A stretch of 64,000 nucleotides of DNA from Pandoraea commovens (GTDB lineage: Bacteria; Pseudomonadota; Gammaproteobacteria; Burkholderiales; Burkholderiaceae): assembly GCF_902459615.1 (NCBI RefSeq), contig NZ_CABPSA010000008.1, positions 62,001-126,000 of the forward strand, read 5' to 3'. Of this stretch, positions 46,639 to 55,054 are shown in pieces. A model generated the notes under the pieces. That model searched no databases. It worked only from the letters and a program-made list of their open reading frames with translations, and was not told the DNA's origin. Made by a program: the position numbers and the translations under genes. Numbering within the stretch: position 1 is the first letter of the stretch; each line of letters begins with the position of its first letter.

Positions 46639-47612
46639 CGACATCGCCAATGACTTGTCGTCTACCGTCGGGCAAGCGCCGCATACACGGCTTTACCCTG
46701 CTCGAATGGGTGATCGCCATGCCGCTGGGGCTGCTGATCGTGATGGCTGCGACCGCGATCTATCTCGCGGGCATTCGATTGTGGCGCGTGCAGGCGGAGC
46801 GATACGAGGTGAACGAGCGTGCTGCCTTCGCGCTGAATCAACTCACGCGTGCTGTCGGCATGGCCGGATATCGAAATTGGGATCCTTTGGAAGGCCCGAT
46901 CCTCAACGCAGATCGATCTGTTCAACCCGGGCTAGGCGATTGGCCTTCACTGCGAGCCAGTGCGGAATGCGCCAGCACGGTCGACACTTGCCCGAAGCGT
47001 GGCTGGCAGGGCAGCACGATGCTGGAGGTGCAGTACCACGGTGCGGGCTTCGGAGACGAAAACGGCAATGGCAACGGCGCGGTACAGAACTGCGGCGGGG
47101 CCAGCGTCAGAGCGCGAAGCGATGGTGACGACCGTAACGTCAGTGCATTCTACGTCGATAAAGGCGAAGACGGTGTCCCCTCGCTGTTCTGTCGGTACGG
47201 CGACCGGGGATACAAGATCACGACGCTGCGTCCTGCGCAGGTGCTGGTCATCGGTGTCGAGGCGATGTATATCCGGCTGGGCGTGCGTGCGGGGGGAGCC
47301 GGTCCATTGCGTTGGATGACACCGGTGAAGAACGCGCGACGCAAGCCTCCAAGCGCGCCGGCTGGGTCCGGTGGCTGGGAGAACGTGAGTGCTGTGGCAT
47401 TTTCGCTAGTGTTGAGGGGGGCGCCGCGACGTGGGGGAAAACAGCGCGCGGGTCGGACCGTCGAAGTCTTCGATGCGGCGTCCGGTGGTCGTGAGTACAA
47501 GTGGCTGACCAATGCCGGAGACGTCCATTTGCATGTGTTCACGGTGGTGGCCTACCGGCGCAACGATGGCGGTATTCGCGAGGAGGCGAAATGGTTGGTG
47601 TCTTCATCGTGA
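46635..47612 (+). CDS. Type IV pilus minor pilin, PilW-like
   Basis: A 325-residue prepilin. The signal GFTLLEWVIAMPLGLLIVM carries Gly before Phe and Glu at +5 and is the class III leader plus N-terminal helix. The rest is a large beta-rich globular domain with Cys pairs. Its ATG overlaps the PilV-like stop (ATGA), so the genes are coupled. PilW works with PilV, PilX and FimT/FimU in priming pilus assembly at the inner membrane. Confidence 0.88.
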   Translation: MTTSPMTCRLPSGKRRIHGFTLLEWVIAMPLGLLIVMAATAIYLAGIRLWRVQAERYEVNERAAFALNQLTRAVGMAGYRNWDPLEGPILNADRSVQPGLGDWPSLRASAECASTVDTCPKRGWQGSTMLEVQYHGAGFGDENGNGNGAVQNCGGASVRARSDGDDRNVSAFYVDKGEDGVPSLFCRYGDRGYKITTLRPAQVLVIGVEAMYIRLGVRAGGAGPLRWMTPVKNARRKPPSAPAGSGGWENVSAVAFSLVLRGAPRRGGKQRAGRTVEVFDAASGGREYKWLTNAGDVHLHVFTVVAYRRNDGGIREEAKWLVSSS

Positions 47613-48232
47613 TGTGGCTCGCCGCCCTGATGGCGCTGGCGGTCTCAGGCATGCAACACCGTGAACTGGCAACCCGCTTCATCGCGTACACGAACGACAG
47701 GGTGTTCGCTTTCGGCGCAGCGCACGATGCACTCAGGGCCGCACGCGAGCGATTGGTCGGCGGAGCGGACGCACCGGATATTGCCGCAGCGTACGAGTTC
47801 GACGAGGGCCCGCATGGTGTCATCGGTGCGCGTTATCGAGACGGAAGTCGCGAGCCCAATCAAATGGCGGGCTGGGTCGGGATCGGCTGGAACGATGTGC
47901 GCGTCGTCTCCGTGAGCAGAGCGCGGTACTTCATCGAGCGAATCGCGTTCACCGAGTATCTGCCGGACGCGCGCGAGGCGAAGGCGGCAAGGGCGTCGCT
48001 CGTGCGCCGCTACCGTGTGAGTGCGATGGGATGCGGCAAGTTGCCCGGAACGCGGGTCTTCCTGCAAGCGACTTATGAGGTTCGCGCGTCTCGCGGACGC
48101 GCGGCGGCGGGAGGTGCTGCACGGATCTCGTTCTCGTCGCGCAGGTTGAACTGGCGCGAAGTCGCGACCTGGCACGACAGCGCGATAACGACGCAGGTGC
48201 CCGGTGCCAGACGCGAGCATTGCGATGCGTGA
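47591..48232 (+). CDS. Type IV pilus assembly protein, PilX-like
   Basis: A 213-residue protein with an N-terminal hydrophobic helix (VFIVMWLAALMALAVSG) and no Phe/Glu prepilin motif at the usual place. The position after PilW and the QHRELATRFIAYTNDRVFAF segment, like the PilX Glu/Arg region, support the call. GAGGAGG precedes the ATG at 47591, inside the last 22 bases of pilW. The function is inferred mainly from order. Confidence 0.7.
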   Translation: MVGVFIVMWLAALMALAVSGMQHRELATRFIAYTNDRVFAFGAAHDALRAARERLVGGADAPDIAAAYEFDEGPHGVIGARYRDGSREPNQMAGWVGIGWNDVRVVSVSRARYFIERIAFTEYLPDAREAKAARASLVRRYRVSAMGCGKLPGTRVFLQATYEVRASRGRAAAGGAARISFSSRRLNWREVATWHDSAITTQVPGARREHCDA

Positions 48233-48794
48233 TTGGAGCGGTGCGTCACGACAGCTCGGTAGGCGCGACGGGTTCGATAGGCATGTCGCGCGCCCGATGC
48301 GCGGCGTCACGCTGATCGAATGCCTGGTGGCGATGGCGGTGTTTGCTATTGCGCTGTTTGCTGTTGCGCCGTCGATAGAGGCGGTGCGGCGTCGTGTGGC
48401 GGTGGAGACGACGGCGCGCGCATTTCTGGCGACGATGCAAGCGGCGCGAGCTGAAGCATTGGGACGGCATCGGCGTATCGCAATCGCGCCGCACGACGGT
48501 GTGAGTCTGAACAGCGGTTGGGTGACGTTTGTCGACGAGAACCGAAATCACCGGCTGGATGCGGGCGAGACGCTATTGGGGCGTCATGCGCCGTTGCCGC
48601 CAGGCGTGAGCATTGAGGCGAGGTGGGGTTTGTATTACACGCAAGGGCTGGCATTCGCCGAAAGTGGCTTCATCCGGACCGAGGCACGCAAGTGGCTGTC
48701 GGGCACGGTGCGCATCGCAGGGCATGATCGACGCATCTGCATCACCATCAACGCCTACGGCCGCGCACGTGTCGCAAAGCATTGCGAAGCGTAG
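48225..48794 (+). CDS. FimT/GspH-like minor pseudopilin
   Basis: A prepilin-like protein with RGVTLIECLVAMAVFAIALF (Gly, then Val, Thr, Leu, Ile, Glu) as the processed N-terminus. The mature domain resembles GspH/FimT (VDENRNHRLDAGETLL, then GTVRIAGHDRRICITINAYG). Possible starts are the GTG at 48204, ATG 48225 or ATG 48297; 48225 overlaps the PilX stop by eight bases and is preferred for coupling. FimT-like proteins in some bacteria bind DNA for uptake. Confidence 0.82.
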   Translation: MRDWSGASRQLGRRDGFDRHVARPMRGVTLIECLVAMAVFAIALFAVAPSIEAVRRRVAVETTARAFLATMQAARAEALGRHRRIAIAPHDGVSLNSGWVTFVDENRNHRLDAGETLLGRHAPLPPGVSIEARWGLYYTQGLAFAESGFIRTEARKWLSGTVRIAGHDRRICITINAYGRARVAKHCEA

Positions 48795-48828
48795 GCGGCC
48801 GTATGGGTGAGGGGCGCGAATGCTGGCG

Positions 48829-49365
48829 TTACATCAACGGCGGGGAACCGCGATCGTTGTCTTTGGCAGATGCAGGTGAAGTTGCGGGATTCGTCGACGT
48901 CGCGGCGTCTGTCGAAGCGTCGGTTGGTGTCGACGATCCTTTCGTCGATTCCTGCCAGAGCTTGATGCCTTGCCAGGCGAGCACGCCGAGGCTGCCCCAC
49001 TTGAGTCCGCGACGGGCGATGCGTCCGACCGGCGTGTGCGAGAGGCCCGTCAGCGCAATCGACGCCACCGAGCTGACGAGCGGATAGCGTTCGAGCAGAC
49101 CGCCGAGCTTAAGGCCGGAGTTGGCGAGGCCACCGAGGCCGCCGAGTCCGGAGAAGCGGGCGAGACCACCGGGCAACAGGTAGCGAACCCAGCGGAAGTT
49201 GCGCAGGCGTTCGCGCGTCACACGCGACGCCTGGATCAGCTCGGCACGCTCGACGGCAATGCGCGTGAGTACGATTTCCTTGCGGATCGCGAGGAGTTCG
49301 TGACGGGAGCGTCGCGACTGACGCGGGCGACGCGGTCGTTGAGGATGGTTCTGTTCCAGCGGCAC
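48829..49365 (-). CDS. Membrane-associated protein of a yqjDE-type operon
   Basis: A 178-residue protein with a basic N-terminal coiled region (RHELLAIRKEIVLTRIAVER, residues about 22-41) and a Gly/Leu-rich middle (LARFSGLGGLGGLANSGL). Its tail is rich in Ser, Thr, Ala and Asp. The start is a GTG at 49365, chosen for AAGGAG eight bases upstream. Its position after YqjE-like and YqjD-like genes matches that of YqjK in E. coli. The function is unknown. Confidence 0.72.
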   Translation of the reverse strand: MPLEQNHPQRPRRPRQSRRSRHELLAIRKEIVLTRIAVERAELIQASRVTRERLRNFRWVRYLLPGGLARFSGLGGLGGLANSGLKLGGLLERYPLVSSVASIALTGLSHTPVGRIARRGLKWGSLGVLAWQGIKLWQESTKGSSTPTDASTDAATSTNPATSPASAKDNDRGSPPLM

Positions 49366-49378
49366 GGGCGGGTCTCCT

Positions 49379-49762
49379 TCAGTCCGGACGCAGGGCGTCG
49401 CGGTCCTTTTCGAACTCGGCCAGTGTGGCTTCGAACGGCATCGGGGCATCGCGCAGAATGTTGCGCGCACGCATGGCGCACCAGCTCGCGAGCAAGAGAT
49501 ACACGACGAAGATGCCGGTCATGGCCTGGAGGCGATAGGTGTCCCAGAAAATGACGATGACCAGCGCGGTCAGCGACACGAGGGCGAGAACACCGAAGAG
49601 CATTGCGGCAAGACCGAGAAACGCAACGCCCATCAGGCGTTCCTTCTCTTCGGTCAATTCGATGCCGATGAGTTCGATGCGCGACTGAAGGATCTCGAGC
49701 AACGCACCGGCGAGGCGCCGCAGCGAAGGCCGCGGCGGGGTCGTGCGATCATTGTCGGTCAT
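49379..49762 (-). CDS. YqjE/holin-superfamily membrane protein
   Basis: A 127-residue protein with an amphipathic N-terminus (RRLAGALLEILQSRIELIGI) and two strong transmembrane helices (about 46-70 and 76-96). It matches the YqjE family, named phage-holin superfamily III, but it is a housekeeping membrane protein without prophage context. The start is MTDNDRTT at 49762. It lies between the DUF883 gene and the YqjK-position gene. Confidence 0.85.
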   Translation of the reverse strand: MTDNDRTTPPRPSLRRLAGALLEILQSRIELIGIELTEEKERLMGVAFLGLAAMLFGVLALVSLTALVIVIFWDTYRLQAMTGIFVVYLLLASWCAMRARNILRDAPMPFEATLAEFEKDRDALRPD

Positions 49763-49879
49763 GGGCTGGACGGGGCGGCCCACCCGACCCGTCGCACCGG
49801 TCAGGCAGGCTCCGCCTTTGGCAGAGTAGGCGAGAAAGTGACTTGTGCTGGTCGCGCTGACTGCGCGTATTCAGCGAGC

Positions 49880-50155
49880 TTACTTGCGGTTGAGCAGCAG
49901 GCCGATCACCACGCCGATACCGGCGGCGATGCCCACGGCTTGCCACGGATGATCGTGCACGTAGTCGTCAGTTGCGCGAGCGGCCATCTTGCTCTTCTCA
50001 ACCACGACGACCTGAACGTCCGAGGCTTTTTCCTTGGCTTGCTTGAGCAGCGTGAGGGCCTTGTCGCTCAGTTCGGAGGCGCGCTCGCCGGTCGTGTTGG
50101 CAGCTTGCTTGAGCAGGTCTTCGGCGTCAGCCAGTACGGATTTGATATCGGTCAT
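49880..50155 (-). CDS. DUF883 family protein, YqjD/ElaB-like
   Basis: A 91-residue protein: a helical N-terminus (DIKSVLADAEDLLKQAANTT), the DUF883 segment DDYVHDHPWQAVGIAAGIG and a C-terminal transmembrane helix ending LLLNRK. YqjD and ElaB are tail-anchored inner-membrane proteins that associate with ribosomes in stationary phase. AAGGAGAA before the ATG at 50155 decides the start over an ATG 11 codons upstream. It is the first gene of the operon. Confidence 0.9.
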   Translation of the reverse strand: MTDIKSVLADAEDLLKQAANTTGERASELSDKALTLLKQAKEKASDVQVVVVEKSKMAARATDDYVHDHPWQAVGIAAGIGVVIGLLLNRK

Positions 50156-50403
50156 GAACTTCTCCTTGTTGATATGCACTTGCGACATAGTCGTTACCCG
50201 TTTCTGGGAGGAAAATGCGGGGGGATGTGCGGCTGATATGGGGGTTATCGTACCGCTTTCAACGCGTCGTTGCCAGAAAACAACAGACGGGCTGCGGTAT
50301 ATTTCCAGAAATCATTTGGAACAAATTTTTTATTCGTTCTGACTAAGCTTAGCATCCTTTAGTCTTGATCCCACTGAGTGAAAGGTTCTCAAGGAGACTG
50401 TAA

Positions 50404-51042
50404 ATGACATTGCGTTTGGGTGATATCGCTCCCGACTTCGAGCAGGATTCGTCGATCGGCACGATCAAGTTTCACGAATTCCTCGGCGATGGCTGGGGTG
50501 TCCTTTTCTCGCACCCGGCCGACTACACGCCGGTGTGCACGACCGAATTGGGTCTGACTGCAAAACTCAAGGGCGAGTTCGAAAAACGTAACGTGAAGGC
50601 CATCGCCTTGTCGGTGGACGATGCGGAGTCGCACAAGGGCTGGATCAGCGACATCAACGAAACGCAGAACACCACGGTCAATTTCCCGATCCTGGCAGAC
50701 GGCGATCGCAAGGTTTCGCAGCTGTACGACATGATTCACCCGAACGCCAGCGAAACCGTGACGGTGCGCTCGCTGTTCGTGATCGATCCGAAGAAGAAGG
50801 TGCGCCTGATCATCACGTACCCGGCAAGCACGGGCCGCAACTTCGACGAGATTCTGCGCGTCATCGATTCGCTGCAACTGACCGACAACTACTCGGTCGC
50901 TACGCCGGGCAACTGGAAGGATGGCGAAGACGTGGTGATTGTGCCGTCGCTCAAGGACGAGGCCGTACTGAAGGAGAAATTCCCGAAGGGCTACAAGGCC
51001 GTGCGTCCGTATCTGCGCCTCACGCCGCAGCCGAACAAGTAA
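50404..51042 (+). CDS. 1-Cys peroxiredoxin, LsfA/Prx6-like
   Basis: A 212-residue cytoplasmic thiol peroxidase that reduces hydrogen peroxide and organic hydroperoxides. The peroxidatic Cys45 is in HPADYTPVCTTE. There is no resolving Cys in the usual place, and the long C-terminal domain (from about 150) is of Prx6 type. AAGGAGA precedes the ATG. Relatives such as LsfA of Pseudomonas are induced by oxidative or sulfate-limitation stress. Confidence 0.95.
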   Translation: MTLRLGDIAPDFEQDSSIGTIKFHEFLGDGWGVLFSHPADYTPVCTTELGLTAKLKGEFEKRNVKAIALSVDDAESHKGWISDINETQNTTVNFPILADGDRKVSQLYDMIHPNASETVTVRSLFVIDPKKKVRLIITYPASTGRNFDEILRVIDSLQLTDNYSVATPGNWKDGEDVVIVPSLKDEAVLKEKFPKGYKAVRPYLRLTPQPNK

Positions 51043-51072
51043 TCGATAAGTAGTCGATAAGTAATCGATAAG
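51040..51072 (+). repeat. Three tandem 11-bp repeats at the peroxiredoxin stop
   Basis: TAATCGATAAG, TAGTCGATAAG and TAATCGATAAG follow one another without a gap. The first copy begins with the stop codon, so each copy supplies further in-phase or near-phase stops. It looks like a short slippage expansion. Confidence 0.9.
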
Positions 51073-51125
51073 TGATGGATGTGCGGTCGCATGACGATGC
51101 GCCGCACATGTCGCAGCAAGAAACG

Positions 51126-51156
51126 AAAAAGCCAGCTCGCATGAGCTGGCTTTTTT
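51126..51156 (+). terminator. Rho-independent terminator of the peroxiredoxin gene
   Basis: A perfect 8-bp stem (GCCAGCTC with GAGCTGGC), a 4-base loop, A5 before and T6 after. Confidence 0.93.
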
Positions 51157-51282
51157 GTTGGGTACGCGCCGTCACTCGTTGGATTGACGGCCCGCGACAT
51201 GCGGCTCGAGAAACGACGCGTACCTAACAACGTTGCAGAGAAGTAGGCGCGATTTCGCGCCCACTTCTCAAACTTCAGGGAA

Positions 51283-52476
51283 TCAGAAGAACGCCTGAAT
51301 ACCCGTTTGTGCGCGACCCAGAATCAGGGCGTGGATGTCGTGCGTGCCTTCGTAGGTGTTGACCACTTCGAGGTTCACGAGATGGCGGGCGATGCCGAAC
51401 TCGTCCGAGATACCGTTGCCGCCGAGCATGTCGCGGGCCAGACGCGCCACGTCGAGTGCCTTGCCGCACGAGTTGCGCTTCATGATCGAGGTGATCTCGA
51501 CCGCCGCCGTGCCTTCGTCCTTCATGCGACCCAGACGCAGGCAGCCTTGCAGGCCCAGCGTGATTTCCGTCTGCATGTCGGCCAGCTTCTTCTGGATCAG
51601 CTGGTTGGCGGCGAGCGGGCGACCGAACTGCTGACGATCGAGCACATACTGACGTGCCATGTGCCAGCAGAACTCAGCGGCGCCCAGTGCGCCCCAGGCG
51701 ATGCCGTAGCGGGCCGAGTTCAGGCACGTGAACGGCCCCTTCAGACCGGAGACGCCCGGCATCAGGTTCTCTTCCGGCACGAAGACCTGATCCATCACGA
51801 TCTCGCCGGTGATGGACGCACGCAGGCCGACCTTGCCGTGAATCGCGGGGGCCGACAGACCCTTCCAGTCTTTTTCCAGAATGAAGCCGCGGATCTTCTC
51901 TTCGCCGCTCTCGTCGGCGAGCTTGCCCCAGACGACGAAGACATCGGCGATGGGCGAATTCGTGATCCACATCTTGCTGCCGCTCAGTTCATAACCACCG
52001 GCGACCTTCTTGGCGCGCGTGGTCATGCCCGCCGGGTCCGAACCGTGGTTCGGCTCGGTCAGACCGAAGCAGCCGATCCATTCGCCGCTGGCGAGCTTCG
52101 GCAGGTACTTCTGCTTCTGCGCTTCGCTGCCGAACTCATAGATCGGGACCATGACCAGCGACGACTGCACGGACATCATTGAGCGATAGCCCGAATCCAC
52201 GCGCTCGACTTCGCGGGCGATCAGGCCGTAGGCCACATAGTTCAGACCGGGGCCGCCATATTGTTCGGGGATCGTCGGGCCGAGCAGACCGATCTCGCCC
52301 ATCTCGCGAAAGATCGATGCGTCGGTGCGCTCGTGACGGAACGCTTCGAGCACACGCGGCGCGAGCTTGTCGTTCGCATACGCAGCGGCCGCGTCGCGAA
52401 TCATGCGCTCGTCGGTGGTGAGCTGCGCGTCGAGCAACAGCGGATCTTCCCAGTGAAACTGTGCATTGCCTGCCAT
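51283..52476 (-). CDS. gcdH: Glutaryl-CoA dehydrogenase
   Basis: A 397-residue FAD enzyme that oxidises and decarboxylates glutaryl-CoA to crotonyl-CoA, in lysine, hydroxylysine and tryptophan breakdown. The catalytic Glu is in [16 protein letters not shown]. The GCDH-type features [15 protein letters not shown], then [19 protein letters not shown] and [20 protein letters not shown] are present. The start at 52476 follows GGAGGAGAT. It is divergent from an IclR regulator. Confidence 0.93.
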   Translation of the reverse strand: MAGNAQFHWEDPLLLDAQLTTDERMIRDAAAAYANDKLAPRVLEAFRHERTDASIFREMGEIGLLGPTIPEQYGGPGLNYVAYGLIAREVERVDSGYRSMMSVQSSLVMVPIYEFGSEAQKQKYLPKLASGEWIGCFGLTEPNHGSDPAGMTTRAKKVAGGYELSGSKMWITNSPIADVFVVWGKLADESGEEKIRGFILEKDWKGLSAPAIHGKVGLRASITGEIVMDQVFVPEENLMPGVSGLKGPFTCLNSARYGIAWGALGAAEFCWHMARQYVLDRQQFGRPLAANQLIQKKLADMQTEITLGLQGCLRLGRMKDEGTAAVEITSIMKRNSCGKALDVARLARDMLGGNGISDEFGIARHLVNLEVVNTYEGTHDIHALILGRAQTGIQAFF

Positions 52477-52669
52477 GACCCATCTCCTCCAATCAACTTG
52501 ACGAAAGTTCCGCAATGCGGAACAATGTTCTGAAATCGAAGTTAGTTTAACACTAAAATTTTTCGCCGGGCAACGGCCAGTGCATGCACTGGCCGAATCT
52601 GTTTGATCTTGTCCGATCCTGCTTGCCCGGTATGTTCAAAGTGACTGTGAAGTCGATGCGGAGTGCGCG

Positions 52670-53518
52670 ATGGCTGTGATCAAAACGTCCCTGTCTGCCC
52701 TTACCGGTGCGCCGGCTCATGGTGTGTCGCCGTCGCACGACGAGCGCAAGTTCGTCACGGCGTTGGCACGAGGCCTCGAACTGCTGCGCGCCTTCGGGCC
52801 GGACGACATGCTGCTCGGCAACCGCGATTTCGCAGCGCGCACGGGCTTGCCGAAAGCGACGGTGAGCCGTCTGGCCTACACCCTCACCGAACTCGGCTAC
52901 CTGCGTTACGACGTTGACCTGGGCAAATATGCACTGGACGCGGGCGTGCTGGCCCTCGGCTATGCCTTCCTGAACGGCACCGATATGCTGACGCTGGCGC
53001 GTCCTCATATGCGCGCGCTTGCCAAAGAAATGGGATGTTCGATCTCCCTCGGCTGTCGAGAGGGCGTGGACATGATGTATCTGGAGACGATTCGCAGCGA
53101 CTCCGCGCATCTCACGCTGGGTCTGACGGCAGGCTCCCGCCTGTCGATGCTGACCAGTTCGATGGGGCGCGTCTACCTCGCGGCCATGACGCCGACCGAG
53201 CGCGAGACGATGCTCTCGGATCTGCACGATGCCTACGACGCCAATCCCGCCGCACTGCGCAATGTCGGCTGGGATGCCCTGCAATCGGGCGTCGACAAGG
53301 GGATCGAATCCTACAAGCGGGAAGGGCTCTGCTACTCGTTTCGCGAGTGGCATGAAGGCGTCAACGCCGTCGCCGTGCCACTTCGCGACATCCGGCAGAA
53401 CCGTTGGCTCGCGATCAGTTGCAGCGGGCCGTCCTCCTCGATTCCGGATTCGGTGTTTCGGGATGAGATCGGACCCCGATTGAAACAGTTGGCCGCTCGG
53501 CTGAGTGGAAACGCTTAA
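52670..53518 (+). CDS. IclR family transcriptional regulator
   Basis: A 282-residue regulator with an N-terminal winged helix (about 27-88, FAARTGLPKATVSRLAYTL) and a C-terminal IclR effector domain (about 105-275, SISLGCREGVDMMYLETIR and GLCYSFREWHEGVNAVAVPL). It is divergent from gcdH, which is therefore a likely target. The last codons lie inside a tandem duplication: a second, diverged copy of the 3' end is found at about 53653-53716. Confidence 0.93.
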   Translation: MAVIKTSLSALTGAPAHGVSPSHDERKFVTALARGLELLRAFGPDDMLLGNRDFAARTGLPKATVSRLAYTLTELGYLRYDVDLGKYALDAGVLALGYAFLNGTDMLTLARPHMRALAKEMGCSISLGCREGVDMMYLETIRSDSAHLTLGLTAGSRLSMLTSSMGRVYLAAMTPTERETMLSDLHDAYDANPAALRNVGWDALQSGVDKGIESYKREGLCYSFREWHEGVNAVAVPLRDIRQNRWLAISCSGPSSSIPDSVFRDEIGPRLKQLAARLSGNA

Positions 53519-53531
53519 TCGGTCTGTGGTT

Positions 53532-53603
53532 AATCGGGTTGGGTGTCGCCCGCGGCGCTCCACTACCTTTTAAGTCGCACCGCGGGCGACACCCAACCCG
53601 ATT
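53532..53603. repeat. Loop-constant hairpin 1
   Basis: A perfect 24-bp inverted repeat (53532-53555 with 53580-53603) encloses a 24-base loop at 53556-53579. The loop begins CGCTCCACTACC and ends TTTTAAGTCGCA. There is no T tract after the right arm, so it is not an ordinary terminator. Confidence 0.9.
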
Positions 53604-53729
53604 CTTCACCGCTATCGATGCGACGACACCGAACGGTCGATCACCGCTCCCGGTTTCGGGAGGAGATCAAACCCCGATTGAAACAATTGGCCGCTCGTCT
53701 GAGCGGAAACGCTTAATCGGTCTGTGGTT

Positions 53730-53801
53730 AATCGGGTTGAGTGTCGCCCGCGGCGCTCCACTACCTTTTAAGTCGCACCGCGGGCGACACCCAACCCGAT
53801 T
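53730..53801. repeat. Loop-constant hairpin 2
   Basis: The same 24-bp stem with one mismatch (53730-53753 with 53778-53801) and an identical 24-base loop at 53754-53777. It is the second copy within the 198-bp duplication. Confidence 0.9.
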
Positions 53802-53879
53802 CTTTACCGCTATCGATGCGACGACACCGAACGGTCGATCACCGCACGGGGTTTTCGGACATCCGATGGCGGTGATTGT

Positions 53880-53931
53880 CCGGCCCCTGACGTAGCGACT
53901 TAAAAGGTTTTGGAGCGGAGTCAGGGGCCGG
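53880..53931. repeat. Loop-constant hairpin 3, different stem
   Basis: A perfect 12-bp stem (CCGGCCCCTGAC at 53880-53891 with GTCAGGGGCCGG at 53920-53931). The stem sequence is unrelated to that of hairpins 1 and 2. Its 28-base loop contains the same core on the opposite strand: GCGACTTAAAAGG followed by a 3-base variation and GGAGCG. So the loop core is conserved while the stem is not. Confidence 0.85.
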
Positions 53932-54001
53932 GCAAGCGCCGCTGCCCCGGGCATGTGACAAGGGTGCTAAGCGCATTCCAACGATCGGGTAAACGAACAA
54001 A

Positions 54002-54030
54002 CGCCGTTGCCCGGGCATCGGGCAACGGCG
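54002..54030 (-). terminator. Terminator of the kyn operon
   Basis: A perfect 12-bp stem (CGCCGTTGCCCG with CGGGCAACGGCG) and a 5-base loop. Read on the minus strand it is followed by TTTGTTCGTTT, 37 bases after the kynA stop. Confidence 0.8.
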
Positions 54031-54066
54031 CTCACTGAATCTAAGCGACCCGTTCCAACCAAACCA

Positions 54067-55038
54067 TTACAGCAATGTCCGCACGTGCCAAAGCTCGGGG
54101 AACAACACCACGTCGAGCATCTTGCGCAGATACGGCGCGCCATTGGTACCGCCGGTCCCTTGCTTGAAGCCGATGATGCGCTCAACCGTAGTCACATGAC
54201 GGAAGCGCCACTGACGGAAAGCGTCCTCGAGATCAACCAGTTCTTCGGCCATCTCGTATAGCTCCCAGTGTTGCGACGGGTTGCGATACACCTCAAGCCA
54301 CGCGGCTTCGACGGTCGTGTCGTGCGGCGTCGGCTTCGTCCAGTCACGCTCCAGACGCTCCGGTGCAATCGCAAAGCCGCGACGTGCGAGCAGACGCACC
54401 ACTTCGTCATAGAACGACGGCGCGTTGAGCGCAGCTTCGACCTGCTGATACAGGTCCGGGCGATGCGAATGTGGCGCAAGCATCGCCGCATTCTTGTTGC
54501 CCAGCATGAACTCCAGAATGCGGTACTGATACGACTGGAAGCCCGACGAGCTACCCAGCGACGGACGCATCGACGAATACTCCGACGGCGTCATCGTCGC
54601 CAGCACGCTCCACGCCTGCACCAACTGCTCAAGAATACGCGACACACGCGCCAGCATCTTGAACGCCGGTGGCAGTTCGTCGTTATGAACGGCTGTGCGC
54701 GCTGCCTGCAACTCGTACAGCGCGAGCTTCATCCACAGTTCACTCGTCTGATGCTGGATGATGAACAGCATCTCGTTGTGATCCGTCGAACGCGGATGCT
54801 GCGCATTCAGAATCGGATCGAGCGACAGGTAGTCGCCATAGCTCATGCTCTTCGAGAAATCGAGCTGCGCGTCGTGCCACTGCGTGGCGTTGGCAGACGT
54901 GCTGGCGGACGTGGCGGACGCACCGCCAGTCGCTTCGCTTCCATGCCCGAACGGGCACCCGCCCTGAGCGGGCGAGGCGGATGAAGATGCGCTCGAGTCA
55001 GACGTCGGCGTCGTGGCCTTGGGGGACGGCTTGGTCAT
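54067..55038 (-). CDS. kynA: Tryptophan 2,3-dioxygenase
   Basis: A 323-residue heme enzyme that opens the indole ring of L-tryptophan to N-formylkynurenine. Family signatures are [18 protein letters not shown], the [20 protein letters not shown] block and the proximal heme His in [14 protein letters not shown]. The first 50 residues are a low-complexity Ser/Ala/Thr extension with a CPFGH motif, longer than in many homologues. It is the last gene of kynBUA, 16 bases after kynU. Confidence 0.97.
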   Translation of the reverse strand: MTKPSPKATTPTSDSSASSSASPAQGGCPFGHGSEATGGASATSASTSANATQWHDAQLDFSKSMSYGDYLSLDPILNAQHPRSTDHNEMLFIIQHQTSELWMKLALYELQAARTAVHNDELPPAFKMLARVSRILEQLVQAWSVLATMTPSEYSSMRPSLGSSSGFQSYQYRILEFMLGNKNAAMLAPHSHRPDLYQQVEAALNAPSFYDEVVRLLARRGFAIAPERLERDWTKPTPHDTTVEAAWLEVYRNPSQHWELYEMAEELVDLEDAFRQWRFRHVTTVERIIGFKQGTGGTNGAPYLRKMLDVVLFPELWHVRTLL

Positions 55039-55054
55039 GCTGACAACTCCTCGC

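Larger units (their letters stand above)
53455..53850. repeat. Tandem duplication of about 198 bp
   Basis: Two adjacent copies offset by exactly 198 bases (for example GAGATC at 53465 and 53663). Each contains the end of an iclR reading frame and a large hairpin. The copies differ at scattered positions; in the coding part the changes include three synonymous ones (CAG/CAA, CGG/CGT, AGT/AGC). Copy 2 still reads PRLKQLAARLSGNA and stop. Confidence 0.85.
53519..54066. other. Non-coding repeat region between iclR and kynA
   Basis: About 550 bases with no gene I accept. It is filled by the second half of the duplication, the three loop-constant hairpins and the kynA terminator hairpin. Short open frames here, including one of 118 codons, are internally duplicated because the DNA is. 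Confidence 0.85.

Noticed and set aside
49379-49762. Prophage holin
   Set aside because: The family name includes holin, but the neighbours are YqjD-like and a YqjK-position gene, an ordinary chromosomal operon; no phage genes are near.
53532-53603. Simple transcription terminator for iclR
   Set aside because: The stem is far longer than usual, the 24-base loop is large and conserved between hairpins, and no T tract follows the right arm.
53539-53895. 118-codon frame in the hairpin region
   Set aside because: Its internal duplication simply mirrors the 198-bp DNA repeat, and it consists largely of hairpin stems and loops. No ribosome binding site or domain is visible.
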